From Pseudomonadota bacterium (GTDB taxonomy: Bacteria > Pseudomonadota > Alphaproteobacteria > Rhizobiales > Xanthobacteraceae): a stretch of 21,526 bases of DNA. The notes under the pieces are model-generated. The model was given only the letters and a program-made list of their open reading frames with translations, had not been told where the DNA came from and did not search any database. Position numbers and translations under genes: made by a program. Positions 1 to 7,599 of this stretch are shown one piece after another (the stretch's first letter is position 1; each line of letters begins with the position of its first letter). Where the stretch lies: contig JAKAMD010000014.1 in assembly GCA_021823875.1 (NCBI GenBank), positions 1 to 21,526 of the forward strand, in the 5' to 3' direction.

Positions 1-1835
1 TCGCCAGCCTCGATCTCTCCTGGGCGCAGGAACTCTGCATCTACATGTTCATCTGGATGGCCAAGTTCGGCGCCGCCTATGGCGTGCGCACCGGCATCCA
101 TGTCGGCGTCGACGTGCTGGTCAACATGCTGCCGCCGGCCTCCCGCAAAAAGGTGATCGTCTTCAGTCTGTTGTGCGGCGCGCTGTTCACCGGAATCGTC
201 GCGGTGTTCGGCGGCTCGTTCGTGGACCAGATGTACCAAACCGGTCAGCAATCGAACGACCTCGAAGCGCCGATGTGGATCGTCTATCTGACGCTGCCGC
301 TCGGCTCCGGGCTGATGTGTTTCCGCTTCCTGCAGGTAGCCTGGTGGTTCTACTGGACCGGTCAGCTACCGCATCACGACGTTGCCCATGTTGAGGGCCT
401 GCAGGACCCGCTACATCCGGCCGACGTCAGCCCGGCGGCCGCGCAAAAGCAGGGCATGAGCCCACTCGGCGTCATCATAATACTGGTACCGCTTCTGATC
501 GTGGCGATCTGCGTCGCGCATGCGACCGGTCTCATCGTGCTGCCGCAGAGCCTGCGCGCGGTCGTCATGTTTGTCCTGCTGATCGCGCTGATGTTGACCG
601 GCATGCCGGTGTCGATTTCGCTTGGCCTCACAGTGCTCACCTTCATGTTCACACTGACCGACGTGCGCACGGAATCGGTCGCGCTCAAGCTGTTCACCGG
701 GCTGGAAAGCTTCGAGATCATGGCGATCCCGTTCTTCATTCTGGCAGGCAATTTCCTCACGCATGGCGGCGTCGCCCGCCGCATGATCAATTTTGCCACC
801 GCCATGGTGGGCCATTGGTATGGCGGCTTGGCGCTTGCAGGCGTCCTCGCCTGCGCTCTGTTTGCAGCGGTGTCTGGGTCTTCGCCCGCGACGGTGGTCG
901 CGATCGGCTCGGTCATTCTACCGGCGATGGTGGCGCAGGGCTTTCCCAAGCGTTTCGGTGCCGGCGTCATTACCACATCCGGTTCATTGGGGATTTTGAT
1001 TCCGCCTTCCATTCCGATGGTTCTCTATGCGGTTGCAACCAATTCTTCGGTCGGAAAACTGTTCATCGCCGGTATCGTCCCCGGCATCGCGCTGGCTAGC
1101 ATGCTTGGCGCGACGACTTTCTATCGCGCGTGGCGAAATAATTATCCACGCATGCCCAAGGCATCTTTCGGCGAGCGCGTACGCACGTTCCGCGAATCGA
1201 TCTGGGGCCTGTTGCTGATCGTCATCGTCATCGGCGGCATCTATTCCGGCTTGTTCACGCCGACCGAAGCCGCCGCCATGAGCGCGGTCTATGCCTTCTT
1301 CATCGCGGTCTTCGTCTACAAGGATCTCAAATTGCGCGAGGTGCCGCGGGTTCTGCTGTCGTCGGCCAATCTGAGCGCCATGCTGCTCTACATCATTACC
1401 AATGCGGTGTTGTTCTCGTTCCTATTGACCTACGAGAATATTCCGCAGCATCTGGCGCAATGGATGATCGACCAGGGCCTCGGCTGGATCGCGTTCCTGC
1501 TGGTGGTCAACGTGTTGCTGCTGGTGGCCGGCAACGTGATGGAGCCGTCGTCGATCATCCTGATCATGGCGCCGATCCTGTTTCCGGTCGCGGTCAGGCT
1601 CGGCATCGATCCGGTTCATTTCGGTATTCTGATGACCGTCAACATGGAGGTCGGTCTCTGCCACCCGCCGGTCGGCCTCAACCTCTATGTCGCGTCCGGC
1701 ATCGCCAAGATGGGCATTACCGAGCTCACGGTCGCGGTGTGGCCGTGGCTGCTGACCATGCTGGTGTTCCTCGGTGTCGTCACCTACTGGCCCGGCCTGT
1801 CGCTCTGGTTACCGGCCGCGCTCGGCATGCATTGA
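1..1835 (+). CDS. TRAP transporter fused DctQ-DctM permease, 5' truncated by window start
   Basis: The protein is the membrane part of a tripartite ATP-independent periplasmic transporter, which imports organic acids using an ion gradient and a separate DctP binding protein. The frame is open from base 3, and the residues before the first ATG (base 45) already read as DctQ, ending WAQELCIYMFIWM, so the true start lies upstream of the window. The DctQ-like part runs to about residue 125 after that ATG (HVGVDVLVNML, four-helix small subunit). After a short linker, the DctM-like large subunit begins near residue 155. It shows GMPVSISLGL, IPFFILAGNFL, AAVSGSSPATVVAIG, SGSLGILIPPSIPMVLYA and the late GLCHPPVGLNLYVASG motif. 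The fusion of small and large subunit is a known arrangement. No DctP gene is visible here; it may lie upstream. The substrate cannot be told from the sequence. Family assignment is firm. Confidence 0.93.
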   Translation, partial: ASLDLSWAQELCIYMFIWMAKFGAAYGVRTGIHVGVDVLVNMLPPASRKKVIVFSLLCGALFTGIVAVFGGSFVDQMYQTGQQSNDLEAPMWIVYLTLPLGSGLMCFRFLQVAWWFYWTGQLPHHDVAHVEGLQDPLHPADVSPAAAQKQGMSPLGVIIILVPLLIVAICVAHATGLIVLPQSLRAVVMFVLLIALMLTGMPVSISLGLTVLTFMFTLTDVRTESVALKLFTGLESFEIMAIPFFILAGNFLTHGGVARRMINFATAMVGHWYGGLALAGVLACALFAAVSGSSPATVVAIGSVILPAMVAQGFPKRFGAGVITTSGSLGILIPPSIPMVLYAVATNSSVGKLFIAGIVPGIALASMLGATTFYRAWRNNYPRMPKASFGERVRTFRESIWGLLLIVIVIGGIYSGLFTPTEAAAMSAVYAFFIAVFVYKDLKLREVPRVLLSSANLSAMLLYIITNAVLFSFLLTYENIPQHLAQWMIDQGLGWIAFLLVVNVLLLVAGNVMEPSSIILIMAPILFPVAVRLGIDPVHFGILMTVNMEVGLCHPPVGLNLYVASGIAKMGITELTVAVWPWLLTMLVFLGVVTYWPGLSLWLPAALGMH

Positions 1836-1916
1836 CGGTGATTAGCATCGCCCCGACCGGCGTCATGCCGCCAAGCGAGAAAGCCGCGCGCCGACGCATT
1901 ACGATTGCGCGTCCTG

Positions 1917-1940
1917 ACACACGCGCGATCGGTGTGTTTT
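1917..1940 (+). terminator. Weak terminator-like hairpin after the TRAP gene
   Basis: A six-base inverted repeat, ACACAC at 1917-1922 and GTGTGT at 1932-1937, is followed by TTTT. It lies about 80 bases after the TRAP stop codon and about 95 before the next gene, where an intrinsic terminator would be expected. The stem is short, so this is tentative. The rest of 1836-2033 shows no convincing gene. Confidence 0.25.
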
Positions 1941-2033
1941 GGGTGCCCACCATCGGGTCGGTGTAGACCGGCGCGCGCACATTCGCTTCAATACGCCGGC
2001 GAGTCACCGACACGAAGCGTAAGGACATCATTC

Positions 2034-2324
2034 ATGCCGGCTTACTGGGTTGCGCGTTCCAAGATTAACGATCCGGTCGAGTACAAAAAATACACCGATC
2101 TGGTGCCCGATATCATCGCCAAATACGGCGGCAAGGTATTGGCGCGCGGCGGCAAGTTTCAGATCATGGAAGGACCCGACAAATTTCATCGCTTCATAGT
2201 GATCGAATTTCCCACCTTCGAGCAGGGGGTGGCCTGCTTCACCTCGCCCGAATATGACCGCGCTGCGGCCTATCGGCGTGCGGGCGCCGGAGAAGTGGAA
2301 ACCATCGTGGTGGAGGGGATTTAG
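2034..2324 (+). CDS. DUF1330 family protein
   Basis: This is a 96-residue cytoplasmic protein of the DUF1330 family, a small alpha/beta fold of the dimeric ferredoxin-like type whose biochemical role is not established. It begins MPAYWVARSKINDP and carries the usual family landmarks: the K(I/V)xDPxxYxxY segment near residues 10-20, YGGKVLARGG near 31-40, HRFIVIEFP near 52-60 and SPEYxxxxxxRxxAG near 71-86. The length is normal for the family. An AAGGAC sequence seven bases ahead of the ATG at 2034 serves as ribosome site. An upstream in-frame start at 1905 would add a tail with no family resemblance, so I rejected it. It is co-oriented with the TRAP gene and the following binding protein but about 85 bases from the latter, so it may stand alone. 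Confidence 0.85.
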   Translation: MPAYWVARSKINDPVEYKKYTDLVPDIIAKYGGKVLARGGKFQIMEGPDKFHRFIVIEFPTFEQGVACFTSPEYDRAAAYRRAGAGEVETIVVEGI

Positions 2325-2411
2325 CCCAACTTTGCCGTCACTTAACCCTGGCGCGCGCGGAAAATCTGCGTAGAATGCCGGGCAAAATAACATGTCATGG
2401 GAGGACGACTG

Positions 2412-3701
2412 ATGCTGCCTAGCCTAAAAAAGCGGAATATTGCCTGGATTGCCGGCGTGAGCCTGTCGCTCGCGGCCGGCGCGTTATTTGTTACGCAGCC
2501 TGCCAATGCGCAGGCCAAGAAGCCGATCAAGATCGGTTTTAGCCAATCGCTCACGGGCTTCCTGTCGCCGAACGGCAAGCAGGCCTTGCTTGGCGCCGAA
2601 ATCTGGCGCGACGAGGTCAACAAGGCCGGCGGCCTGCTCGGGCGCCCGGTCGAGCTTGTTTATTACGATGACAAGAGCTCGCCCGCGCAGGTCCCTGGCA
2701 TCTACACCAAGCTGCTCGACATTGATAAGGTCGACCTCGTGGTCTCCGGCTACGCCACCAATGAAATAGCGCCGGCGATGCCGGTCGTCATCCGCAAGGG
2801 CAAGACCTTCATCAGCCTGTTCGGGCTCGACGTGAACGCCAAGTTCAACTATCCGAAATACTTCTCGGTGCTGCCGACCGGCCAGGACACCAAGGGTTCG
2901 TTCACCGAAGGCTTCTTCCAGGTCGCGGCGCAGCAGAAGCCGAAGCCGAAGACGGTGGCGTTGTCTTACGCCGATGCCGACTTCTCGCAGAACGCCTGTG
3001 ATGGTGCTCGCGCCAACGCCAAGAAGTACGGCTTCAAGATCGTCTACGACAAGAGCTATCCGCCGCCGCCGAAGACTACCGACTTCACGCCGATCGCGCG
3101 TGCGCTCAAGGCGGTGAATGCCGACTTGGTCGTGGTCTGCGCCTATCCGGCCGACTCGGTCGGCATGGTGGAAGCGGCCCACGAAGTTGGCCTCCAGCCC
3201 AAGATGTTCGGCGGCGCCATGGTCGGCCTGCAGGCCACGGTGTTCAAGGAAAAGCTCAAGACCAAGCTCAACGGTATCGTCAACTACGAGACCTGGGTGC
3301 CGGACAAGAAGCAGATGTATGACGGCACCGAGGCGTTCTTCAAAGAGTATCAGGCCCGCGCCAAGGCCGCCGGCGTCGATCCGCTCGGCTATTATCTCGG
3401 TGGCTGGGGCTACGCCCAGTTCCAGATCCTCGGCGACGCCATCAAGGGTGCGAAGAGCATCAACGACGACAAGCTCGCCGCTTATCTGAAGAAGACGACC
3501 TTCAAGACCGTGATGGGCCCGATCAAGTTCGGCAAGAAGGGCGAGTGGGCGCATGGGCGCATGCTCGCCGTGCAGTATCACGGCATTACGGATAAGGCCG
3601 ATCTCGAAACCTGGCGCGGCATGAGCTATCAGACCGTGCTGGAGCCGAAGGGCCTGGCGACCGGCAAGGTGATCTATCCTTACGAGAAGGCGCAAAAATA
3701 A
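2412..3701 (+). CDS. HAAT-family ABC transporter periplasmic substrate-binding protein (1)
   Basis: This is the binding protein of a branched-chain amino acid / amide type (HAAT) ABC importer, Peripla_BP_6 fold. The ATG at 2412 is chosen over one at 2397 because GGGAGGA at 2399-2405 sits six bases ahead of it. It also gives a clean Sec signal peptide: MLPSLKKRN, a hydrophobic core, and a cleavage region near PANAQA (about residues 30-35). The mature part opens with KIGFSQSLTGFLSPNGKQ, the typical first ligand-binding strand, then WRDEVNKAGGLLGRPVELVYYDD. About 429 residues is slightly long but normal for the family. The gene has its own ribosome site and ends in a strong terminator. It faces livHMGF operon 1, which has no binding protein of its own, so the two probably form one importer (inference). 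The ligand is unknown; aromatic acids, amides or amino acids are all possible. Confidence 0.92.
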   Translation: MLPSLKKRNIAWIAGVSLSLAAGALFVTQPANAQAKKPIKIGFSQSLTGFLSPNGKQALLGAEIWRDEVNKAGGLLGRPVELVYYDDKSSPAQVPGIYTKLLDIDKVDLVVSGYATNEIAPAMPVVIRKGKTFISLFGLDVNAKFNYPKYFSVLPTGQDTKGSFTEGFFQVAAQQKPKPKTVALSYADADFSQNACDGARANAKKYGFKIVYDKSYPPPPKTTDFTPIARALKAVNADLVVVCAYPADSVGMVEAAHEVGLQPKMFGGAMVGLQATVFKEKLKTKLNGIVNYETWVPDKKQMYDGTEAFFKEYQARAKAAGVDPLGYYLGGWGYAQFQILGDAIKGAKSINDDKLAAYLKKTTFKTVMGPIKFGKKGEWAHGRMLAVQYHGITDKADLETWRGMSYQTVLEPKGLATGKVIYPYEKAQK

Positions 3702-3729
3702 GCCGCTTCTCGCAAGGACGAAACGAAGC

Positions 3730-3762
3730 AGCGCCGCGGGTAACCGCGGCGCTGTTGTTTTT
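3730..3762 (+). terminator. Rho-independent terminator of binding protein 1
   Basis: A perfect ten-base-pair GC-rich stem, AGCGCCGCGG at 3730-3739 and CCGCGGCGCT at 3744-3753, encloses a GTAA loop. It is followed by GTTGTTTTTG on the plus strand. It starts 28 bases after the stop codon of the binding protein gene. Confidence 0.9.
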
Positions 3763-3770
3763 GAAGATAG

Positions 3771-3903
3771 GCGTGTCCCGGGCGCAGCGCTGCACGAGCG
3801 CAGCGAAGTGATGCGCCGCAGACCCGGGACCGTAACGGTCTCGGAGCCTGAGACGGCTCCGGATCAGCGGCGCATCACGTCGTGCAGCGCCGTGTCCGGG
3901 GCA
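3771..3903. repeat. Long imperfect inverted repeat between convergent genes (REP-like, family B)
   Basis: The left arm (about 3771-3829, with TGATGCGCCGCAGACCCGGG) and the right arm (about 3858-3903, with GGATCAGCGGCGCATCACG and GTGTCCGGGG) are imperfect reverse complements. Smaller dyads (ACCGTAACGGT; GGAGCCTGAGACGGCTCC) lie in the centre. It fills the gap between the terminator of binding protein 1 and the stop codon of livF1. Similar GTGTCCCGGG...GCGCCGC palindromes are dispersed in Bradyrhizobium-type genomes (from memory). It could end livHMGF-1 transcription on the minus strand, as no other terminator is visible there. Confidence 0.6.
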
Positions 3904-3911
3904 GGTCGCCC

Positions 3912-4652
3912 TCACATCCCCATGTAAAGCTGGCGGATCAGATCGTTGTTGTTGAGCTCGTGGGCCGATTTGCCCTCGAACACGATCTTGCCGTGCACGA
4001 TCACATAACCGCTGTCGGCGATACGGATGGCCTGGGTGAAGTTCTGCTCGGCCATCAGGACGGTGAGATTATAATGGTCCTTGAGCTGCTTGACGGCATC
4101 GATGGTGCGGCTCACCAGCACCGGCGCCAGACCCACCGACGGCTCGTCGATCAGCAGGATGCGCGGGTTGAGCATCAATGCGCGCGCCAGCGCCAGCATC
4201 TGCTGCTCGCCGCCGCTCATCGAGCCGGCCAATTGGCTGCGGCGCTCGGACAGGCGCGGGAAGATCTCGAAGCAGAAATCCATATTGTTCTTGATGTGCG
4301 GGCGCGCCTTCATGCGGCTGGCGCCGAGCAGGAGGTTCTCCTCCACGGTCTGGCGCGGGAACAGGCGGCGGCCCTCGGGCACCAGCGCGATGCCGAGGTC
4401 AACGATCTCCTCGGTGGTCATGCCGACGAGGTCGTGGCTGTGCCCGTCGATCTCGGCCACGATCCGGCCCTTGGTCGGCCGCACCATGCCCATCACGCAT
4501 TTCATCAGCGTGCTTTTGCCGTTGCCATTGGTGCCGAGCAGCACCACGGTCTGGCCGCTGCTGGCGGAAAGCGAGACGTCTTCCAGCACCCGCACGGCGC
4601 CATAGGCGGCGTCGATATTCTCGACGGTGATGCTGTTGGTGCTATTGGCCAA
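3912..4652 (-). CDS. livF: HAAT ABC transporter ATP-binding protein LivF (1)
   Basis: This is the second of the two ATPases of a HAAT importer; it hydrolyses ATP on the cytoplasmic face. The 246-residue protein has Walker A GTNGNGKST (40-48), signature MSGGEQQ (145-151), Walker B ILLIDE (165-170) and the EQN switch region in VLMAEQNFTQA. The PEGRRLFPRQTVEENL segment is typical of LivF. The start is a TTG at 4652, preceded by GGGAGC with about six bases of spacing. It overlaps the end of livG1 by 11 bases, which implies translational coupling, and no ATG lies in the first residues. The gene is last in the minus-strand operon livH-livM-livG-livF. Confidence 0.95.
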   Translation of the reverse strand: MANSTNSITVENIDAAYGAVRVLEDVSLSASSGQTVVLLGTNGNGKSTLMKCVMGMVRPTKGRIVAEIDGHSHDLVGMTTEEIVDLGIALVPEGRRLFPRQTVEENLLLGASRMKARPHIKNNMDFCFEIFPRLSERRSQLAGSMSGGEQQMLALARALMLNPRILLIDEPSVGLAPVLVSRTIDAVKQLKDHYNLTVLMAEQNFTQAIRIADSGYVIVHGKIVFEGKSAHELNNNDLIRQLYMGM

Positions 4653-5379
4653 GATAGGCTCCCACGACTTCCTGGTCTTTGATCACTTCGTCCGGCTTGC
4701 CGTCGGCGATCTTCTTGCCGGAGACCAGCACCACCAGCCGCTGCGAGAAGGTCATCACCGCGCTCATGATGTGCTCGATCATGATGATGGTGATGCCGCG
4801 CTGGTTGAGCCGGATCAGCAGCGCCACGATGTCCTCGACCTCAGAATGCGACAGGCCGGCCATAGATTCATCGGCGATCAACAGCTTCGGTTCGGCCGCC
4901 ACCGCGCGCGCCAGCTCCAGCTTGCGCATCTCGACCTGCGTGAGGTCGCGCGGCAGCTTGTTCGCCTTTTTATCGAGCGCCACCAGCTTCAGCAGTTCGA
5001 CGCAGCGGTCATCGAGCTCGCTGCCGTGCAGGTGATGGCCGCCGCGCGCGTTGACGGTGTAGAGCAGCGGCACGCGGATATTCTCGGCGACGCTCAGGCT
5101 CATGAACGGGCGCGGCAACTGGAAACTGCGGGCGAGCCCCCGGTGCGTGCGCTCATGGGTGTTGAGCGTATTTATGTTCTGGCCGGCGAAAATCACGTCG
5201 CCGGTCTCGTTGCGCAGGGTGCCGCAGATGCAATTGACCAGCGTGCTCTTGCCGGAGCCGTTGGGACCGATCAGGCCAACCCGCTCGCCCTCGGCGACGT
5301 CCAGATTGACGCTGTCGAGCGCGACGAAGCCGCCGAAGCGTTTGCCGACCTGGTCGACGTGAAGCAGGGGGGCGCTCAT
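4642..5379 (-). CDS. livG: HAAT ABC transporter ATP-binding protein LivG (1), atypical signature motif
   Basis: This is the first ATPase of importer 1, 245 residues. Walker A is GPNGSGKST (38-46) and the Q-loop region is GLARSFQLPRPF (81-92). The Walker B-like strand is LLIADE (166-171), followed by SMAGLS, and the switch is MIEHIM. Where most ABC ATPases have LSGGQ or a LivG-type YGxxRRLE, this protein reads LTQVEMRK (146-153), with no serine-glycine pair, and the residue after the catalytic glutamate is Ser instead of Pro. The flanking KLELARA is kept, so the fold is probably intact. The ATG at 5379 overlaps the TGA of livM1 in an ATGA; AAGAGG lies eight bases upstream. A longer open frame running to 6225 is a shadow of livM1. 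Confidence 0.93.
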   Translation of the reverse strand: MSAPLLHVDQVGKRFGGFVALDSVNLDVAEGERVGLIGPNGSGKSTLVNCICGTLRNETGDVIFAGQNINTLNTHERTHRGLARSFQLPRPFMSLSVAENIRVPLLYTVNARGGHHLHGSELDDRCVELLKLVALDKKANKLPRDLTQVEMRKLELARAVAAEPKLLIADESMAGLSHSEVEDIVALLIRLNQRGITIIMIEHIMSAVMTFSQRLVVLVSGKKIADGKPDEVIKDQEVVGAYLGQ

Positions 5380-6380
5380 GACTTCGACCTCTTGGCGATC
5401 CAGTCTTGCCACAGGCCGACGATGCCGTTCGGCGCCACGATGACGAAGCCGATCAGCATCAGGCCGACGATGAGCAGGTTGGCGACCGAGGAGATCGTGA
5501 CGGTGGCGACCTGCTGCATCGTGCCCAGCAGGATGGCGCCGATCAGGGGGCCGACCCAGGAAGTGGTGCCGCCGATCATCGGCATGGCGATCGAGTTCAC
5601 GGCGTAGGACAGGTCGAACACCGAGCCCGGCTCGGTGAAGCCGAGATAGAAGGGGAAGGTCGAACCGGCCATGCCCATCAGCGCGCCCGACAGCACGGTG
5701 GCGATCAGCTTCAGCTTCAAGGTCGGCACGCCGGAGGCTTCCGCCGCCAGTTCGTCGTCGCGGATGGTAGCGAAACCGTAGCCGAGGCGGGAGCGTTCGA
5801 TCAGCCGCGCGGCGGTCAGCCCGACGATGACCATGACCAGCATCAGCACGAACAGGTACTGGATATAGGGGCCGAACACGGGGACCGTGTTGGGCGGAAT
5901 GATGTAGGCGCCGCGCGAGCCGCCGACGTATTCCCAATTGACGATCAGGGTCTCGATCACGACCGCCAGCGCCAGCGTCGCGATGGCGAAGAATACACCG
6001 CGCAGCCGCAAGGTGAGGTAGCCGGTGCCTAGCCCAACTAGGCCCGCGAAGGCGCCGCCGAAGACGATGAGGATGGGCACCGGAATCGGGAAGATCACGT
6101 GCAACACACTGGTGAGAAAACCAGGGTCCATGTCCTGGACGTTCTGCCCGACCGTGTAGAAGAACACGCTCGAATAGGCGCCGATGGCGAAAAAGCCGGC
6201 CGAGCCGAAGTTCACATAGCCGCAATAGCCGCCCAGGATGTTCCAGGCCGTCGCCATCACGACGAATTGCAGCACGGTATAGCCGGCGAAGAAGAAGTAG
6301 TCGTTGCCGTAATGCCGGAACAGCAGATACAGCACCGTGGCGACTACGACTTCACAAATGATGAAAAGAGGAGTTCGCAC
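5376..6380 (-). CDS. livM: HAAT ABC transporter permease LivM (1)
   Basis: This is the LivM-type inner-membrane permease of importer 1, 334 residues with about eight to ten hydrophobic segments. Landmarks are ATAWNILGGYCGYVNFGSAGF (near 43-63, the LivM N-terminal signature), LRLRGVFFAIATLA, and the cytoplasmic coupling segment GYGFATIRDDELAAEASGV, where the permease touches the ATPases. A second membrane block ends MIGGTTSWVGPLIGA. The start is GTG at 6380, just three bases after the livH1 stop, so the two are coupled. Its stop codon shares bases with the livG1 start. Confidence 0.94.
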   Translation of the reverse strand: MRTPLFIICEVVVATVLYLLFRHYGNDYFFFAGYTVLQFVVMATAWNILGGYCGYVNFGSAGFFAIGAYSSVFFYTVGQNVQDMDPGFLTSVLHVIFPIPVPILIVFGGAFAGLVGLGTGYLTLRLRGVFFAIATLALAVVIETLIVNWEYVGGSRGAYIIPPNTVPVFGPYIQYLFVLMLVMVIVGLTAARLIERSRLGYGFATIRDDELAAEASGVPTLKLKLIATVLSGALMGMAGSTFPFYLGFTEPGSVFDLSYAVNSIAMPMIGGTTSWVGPLIGAILLGTMQQVATVTISSVANLLIVGLMLIGFVIVAPNGIVGLWQDWIAKRSKS

Positions 6381-6383
6381 GGC

Positions 6384-7259
6384 TTACCGTCCCAACAATC
6401 CGGAAGGCCGCACGGCCAGGGTGATCAGCAGGATGCCGAATGCCACCGCCGGCGCCCAGGACGGTCCGTAGAAAGTGGACGTCAGGCTTTCGAGCACGCC
6501 GAGCAGCAGCGCCGCGATCAGGGCGCCGGGCAGACTGCCGAGACCGCCGAGCACGCAGATCGCGAAGATGCGGCCGATATAGTCGCGGCCGACCGAGGGG
6601 ATCACCGGCTGGATGATGATCAGGAAGGCACCCGCCATCGAGGCGGTGGCGATCGAAATGCCGAAGGCGATGCGCTTGATGCGGGTCGGATCGACCGCCA
6701 TCAGCCGCAGCGCCAGCGGATCCTGCGACACCGCCATGACCGCGCGGCCGATGAAGCTGCGCGACAGGAAGATCTGCAGCACGGCGAACATCGCCAGCGC
6801 CGCCGCGCAAGGCACCAGCAGGCGCAGCGGCAGCTCGATCGGACCGATATTGATGCTGGGGCCGATATAGGCGGCGTTGACCGAGCGATAGTCGACGCCG
6901 AACACGATCAGCAGCAGCACCTCGGTGACGAACAGCAGGCCGAAGAAAAAGGCCAGCCCCCGCAAGCTTTCCTGGCCGCGTTTTTCGAACGACAGGTAAT
7001 AGACCTGGTAGACGGCGGCGCCGAGTGCGTAGAACGCCGGCAGCATCACGATGCTGGCCAGGATCGGATCAACGCCGAATTTGGCGTTGATAATATAGGC
7101 GACATAGGAGCCGACGATGATGAAGGCGGGATGCGCGATATTCACGATATCGAGCATGCCGAACGAGATCGCGATGCCGGCGGTGACGGCGGCGTAGAAG
7201 CCACCGAGCAGCAATCCAGCAGCGATTGCGTTGATCAGGAGCGAAAAAGAAAATTCCAT
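6384..7259 (-). CDS. livH: HAAT ABC transporter permease LivH (1)
   Basis: This is the LivH-type permease of importer 1, 291 residues, very hydrophobic. The N-terminus INAIAAGLLLGGFYAAVTAGIAISFGMLDIVNIAHP is the classic LivH pattern, and the coupling loop reads GRAVMAVSQDPLALRLMAVDP. The C-terminal membrane part has CVLGGLGSLPGALIAALLLG and ends RPSGLLGR, typical of the family. The ATG at 7259 has GAGG six bases upstream. It is the first transporter gene of the minus-strand run livH-livM-livG-livF, preceded by a long leader region containing a small open frame with a strong ribosome site. Confidence 0.95.
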   Translation of the reverse strand: MEFSFSLLINAIAAGLLLGGFYAAVTAGIAISFGMLDIVNIAHPAFIIVGSYVAYIINAKFGVDPILASIVMLPAFYALGAAVYQVYYLSFEKRGQESLRGLAFFFGLLFVTEVLLLIVFGVDYRSVNAAYIGPSINIGPIELPLRLLVPCAAALAMFAVLQIFLSRSFIGRAVMAVSQDPLALRLMAVDPTRIKRIAFGISIATASMAGAFLIIIQPVIPSVGRDYIGRIFAICVLGGLGSLPGALIAALLLGVLESLTSTFYGPSWAPAVAFGILLITLAVRPSGLLGR

Positions 7260-7302
7260 ACGGGCCTCAGCCGGCGCAAGTGCGGCAACACGTGCAAGAC
7301 GG

Positions 7303-7377
7303 TCATGCGGGTGGGACGCAGCGCGTTAATCCGGCGCGTTGCGCGAGGCGCAATGAACCTGTCCAGATGGCCGGCAT
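7303..7377 (-). CDS. Possible leader peptide (24 residues) upstream of livH1
   Basis: An ATG at 7377 on the minus strand is preceded at good spacing by CGGAGGGGAGAGA, as strong as the ribosome sites of the best-supported genes here. The frame encodes MPAIWTGSLRLAQRAGLTRC followed by VPPA and stops with TGA, 43 bases before the livH1 start. It contains three leucines and four arginines but no run of one amino acid, so classical attenuation is not obvious. It could be a translated leader, a relic, or chance. I recognise no homologue. Confidence 0.3.
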   Translation of the reverse strand: MPAIWTGSLRLAQRAGLTRCVPPA

Positions 7378-7401
7378 TCTCTCCCCTCCGACGTTTCTTA
7401 T

Positions 7402-7442
7402 CATGCCGGCCTTTGTGGCCGGTCGGTCCACCCCCGTGGACC
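7402..7442. repeat. Degenerate family A palindrome remnant
   Basis: TCATGCCGGCCTTTGTGGCC followed by GGTCGGTCCAC matches, with small shifts, the left arm of the intact copies at 9391 and 10573 (TCATGCCCGGCCTTGTGCCG then GGCATCCACG). The following GGTCCAC-CCCC-GTGGACC hairpin and TTTTT (7425-7447) resemble a plus-strand terminator, but no plus-strand gene ends here. Confidence 0.35.
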
Positions 7443-7561
7443 TTTTTGCCGGCCCGCAGGCTGGAACGCCGCGCACGGGCCGGATTGCGCGGCAGTTTGC
7501 AGGAAGCGGAGCGGCTTGGCTAGCCTATTGATCAGGCAATCAAACCGGCCCACCTGCGACA

Positions 7562-7599
7562 TAAAAAGCCCCCGCCGTTCGGGTGTCCCGAACGGTGGG
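7562..7599 (-). terminator. Rho-independent terminator of the cupin gene
   Basis: On the minus strand, just after the cupin stop codon, CCGTTCGGG (7575-7583) pairs with CCCGAACGG (7587-7595) around a three-base loop. The stem extends by a few more pairs to 7571/7599 with one mismatch. It is followed by CTTTTTAT in the direction of transcription. Confidence 0.85.

Noticed and set aside
1780..2031. 83-codon minus-strand frame in the gap after the TRAP gene
   Set aside because: Arginine-rich, overlaps the TRAP 3' end, no ribosome site and no recognisable domain.
2484..3695. 403-codon minus-strand frame antisense to binding protein 1
   Set aside because: The plus strand encodes a clear signal peptide and HAAT binding-protein fold; the antisense product is low-complexity, rich in Arg, Leu and His, as expected of a GC-rich shadow frame.
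4642..6225. Single 527-codon minus-strand protein covering livG1 and part of livM1
   Set aside because: The extra N-terminal part is an arginine-rich out-of-frame reading of livM1. The ATG at 5379, with ATGA overlap and AAGAGG, is the natural livG1 start.
7425..7447. Plus-strand terminator-like hairpin GGTCCAC-CCCC-GTGGACC with TTTTT
   Set aside because: No plus-strand gene ends nearby; it fits a degenerate palindrome copy better, so it is not listed as a terminator.
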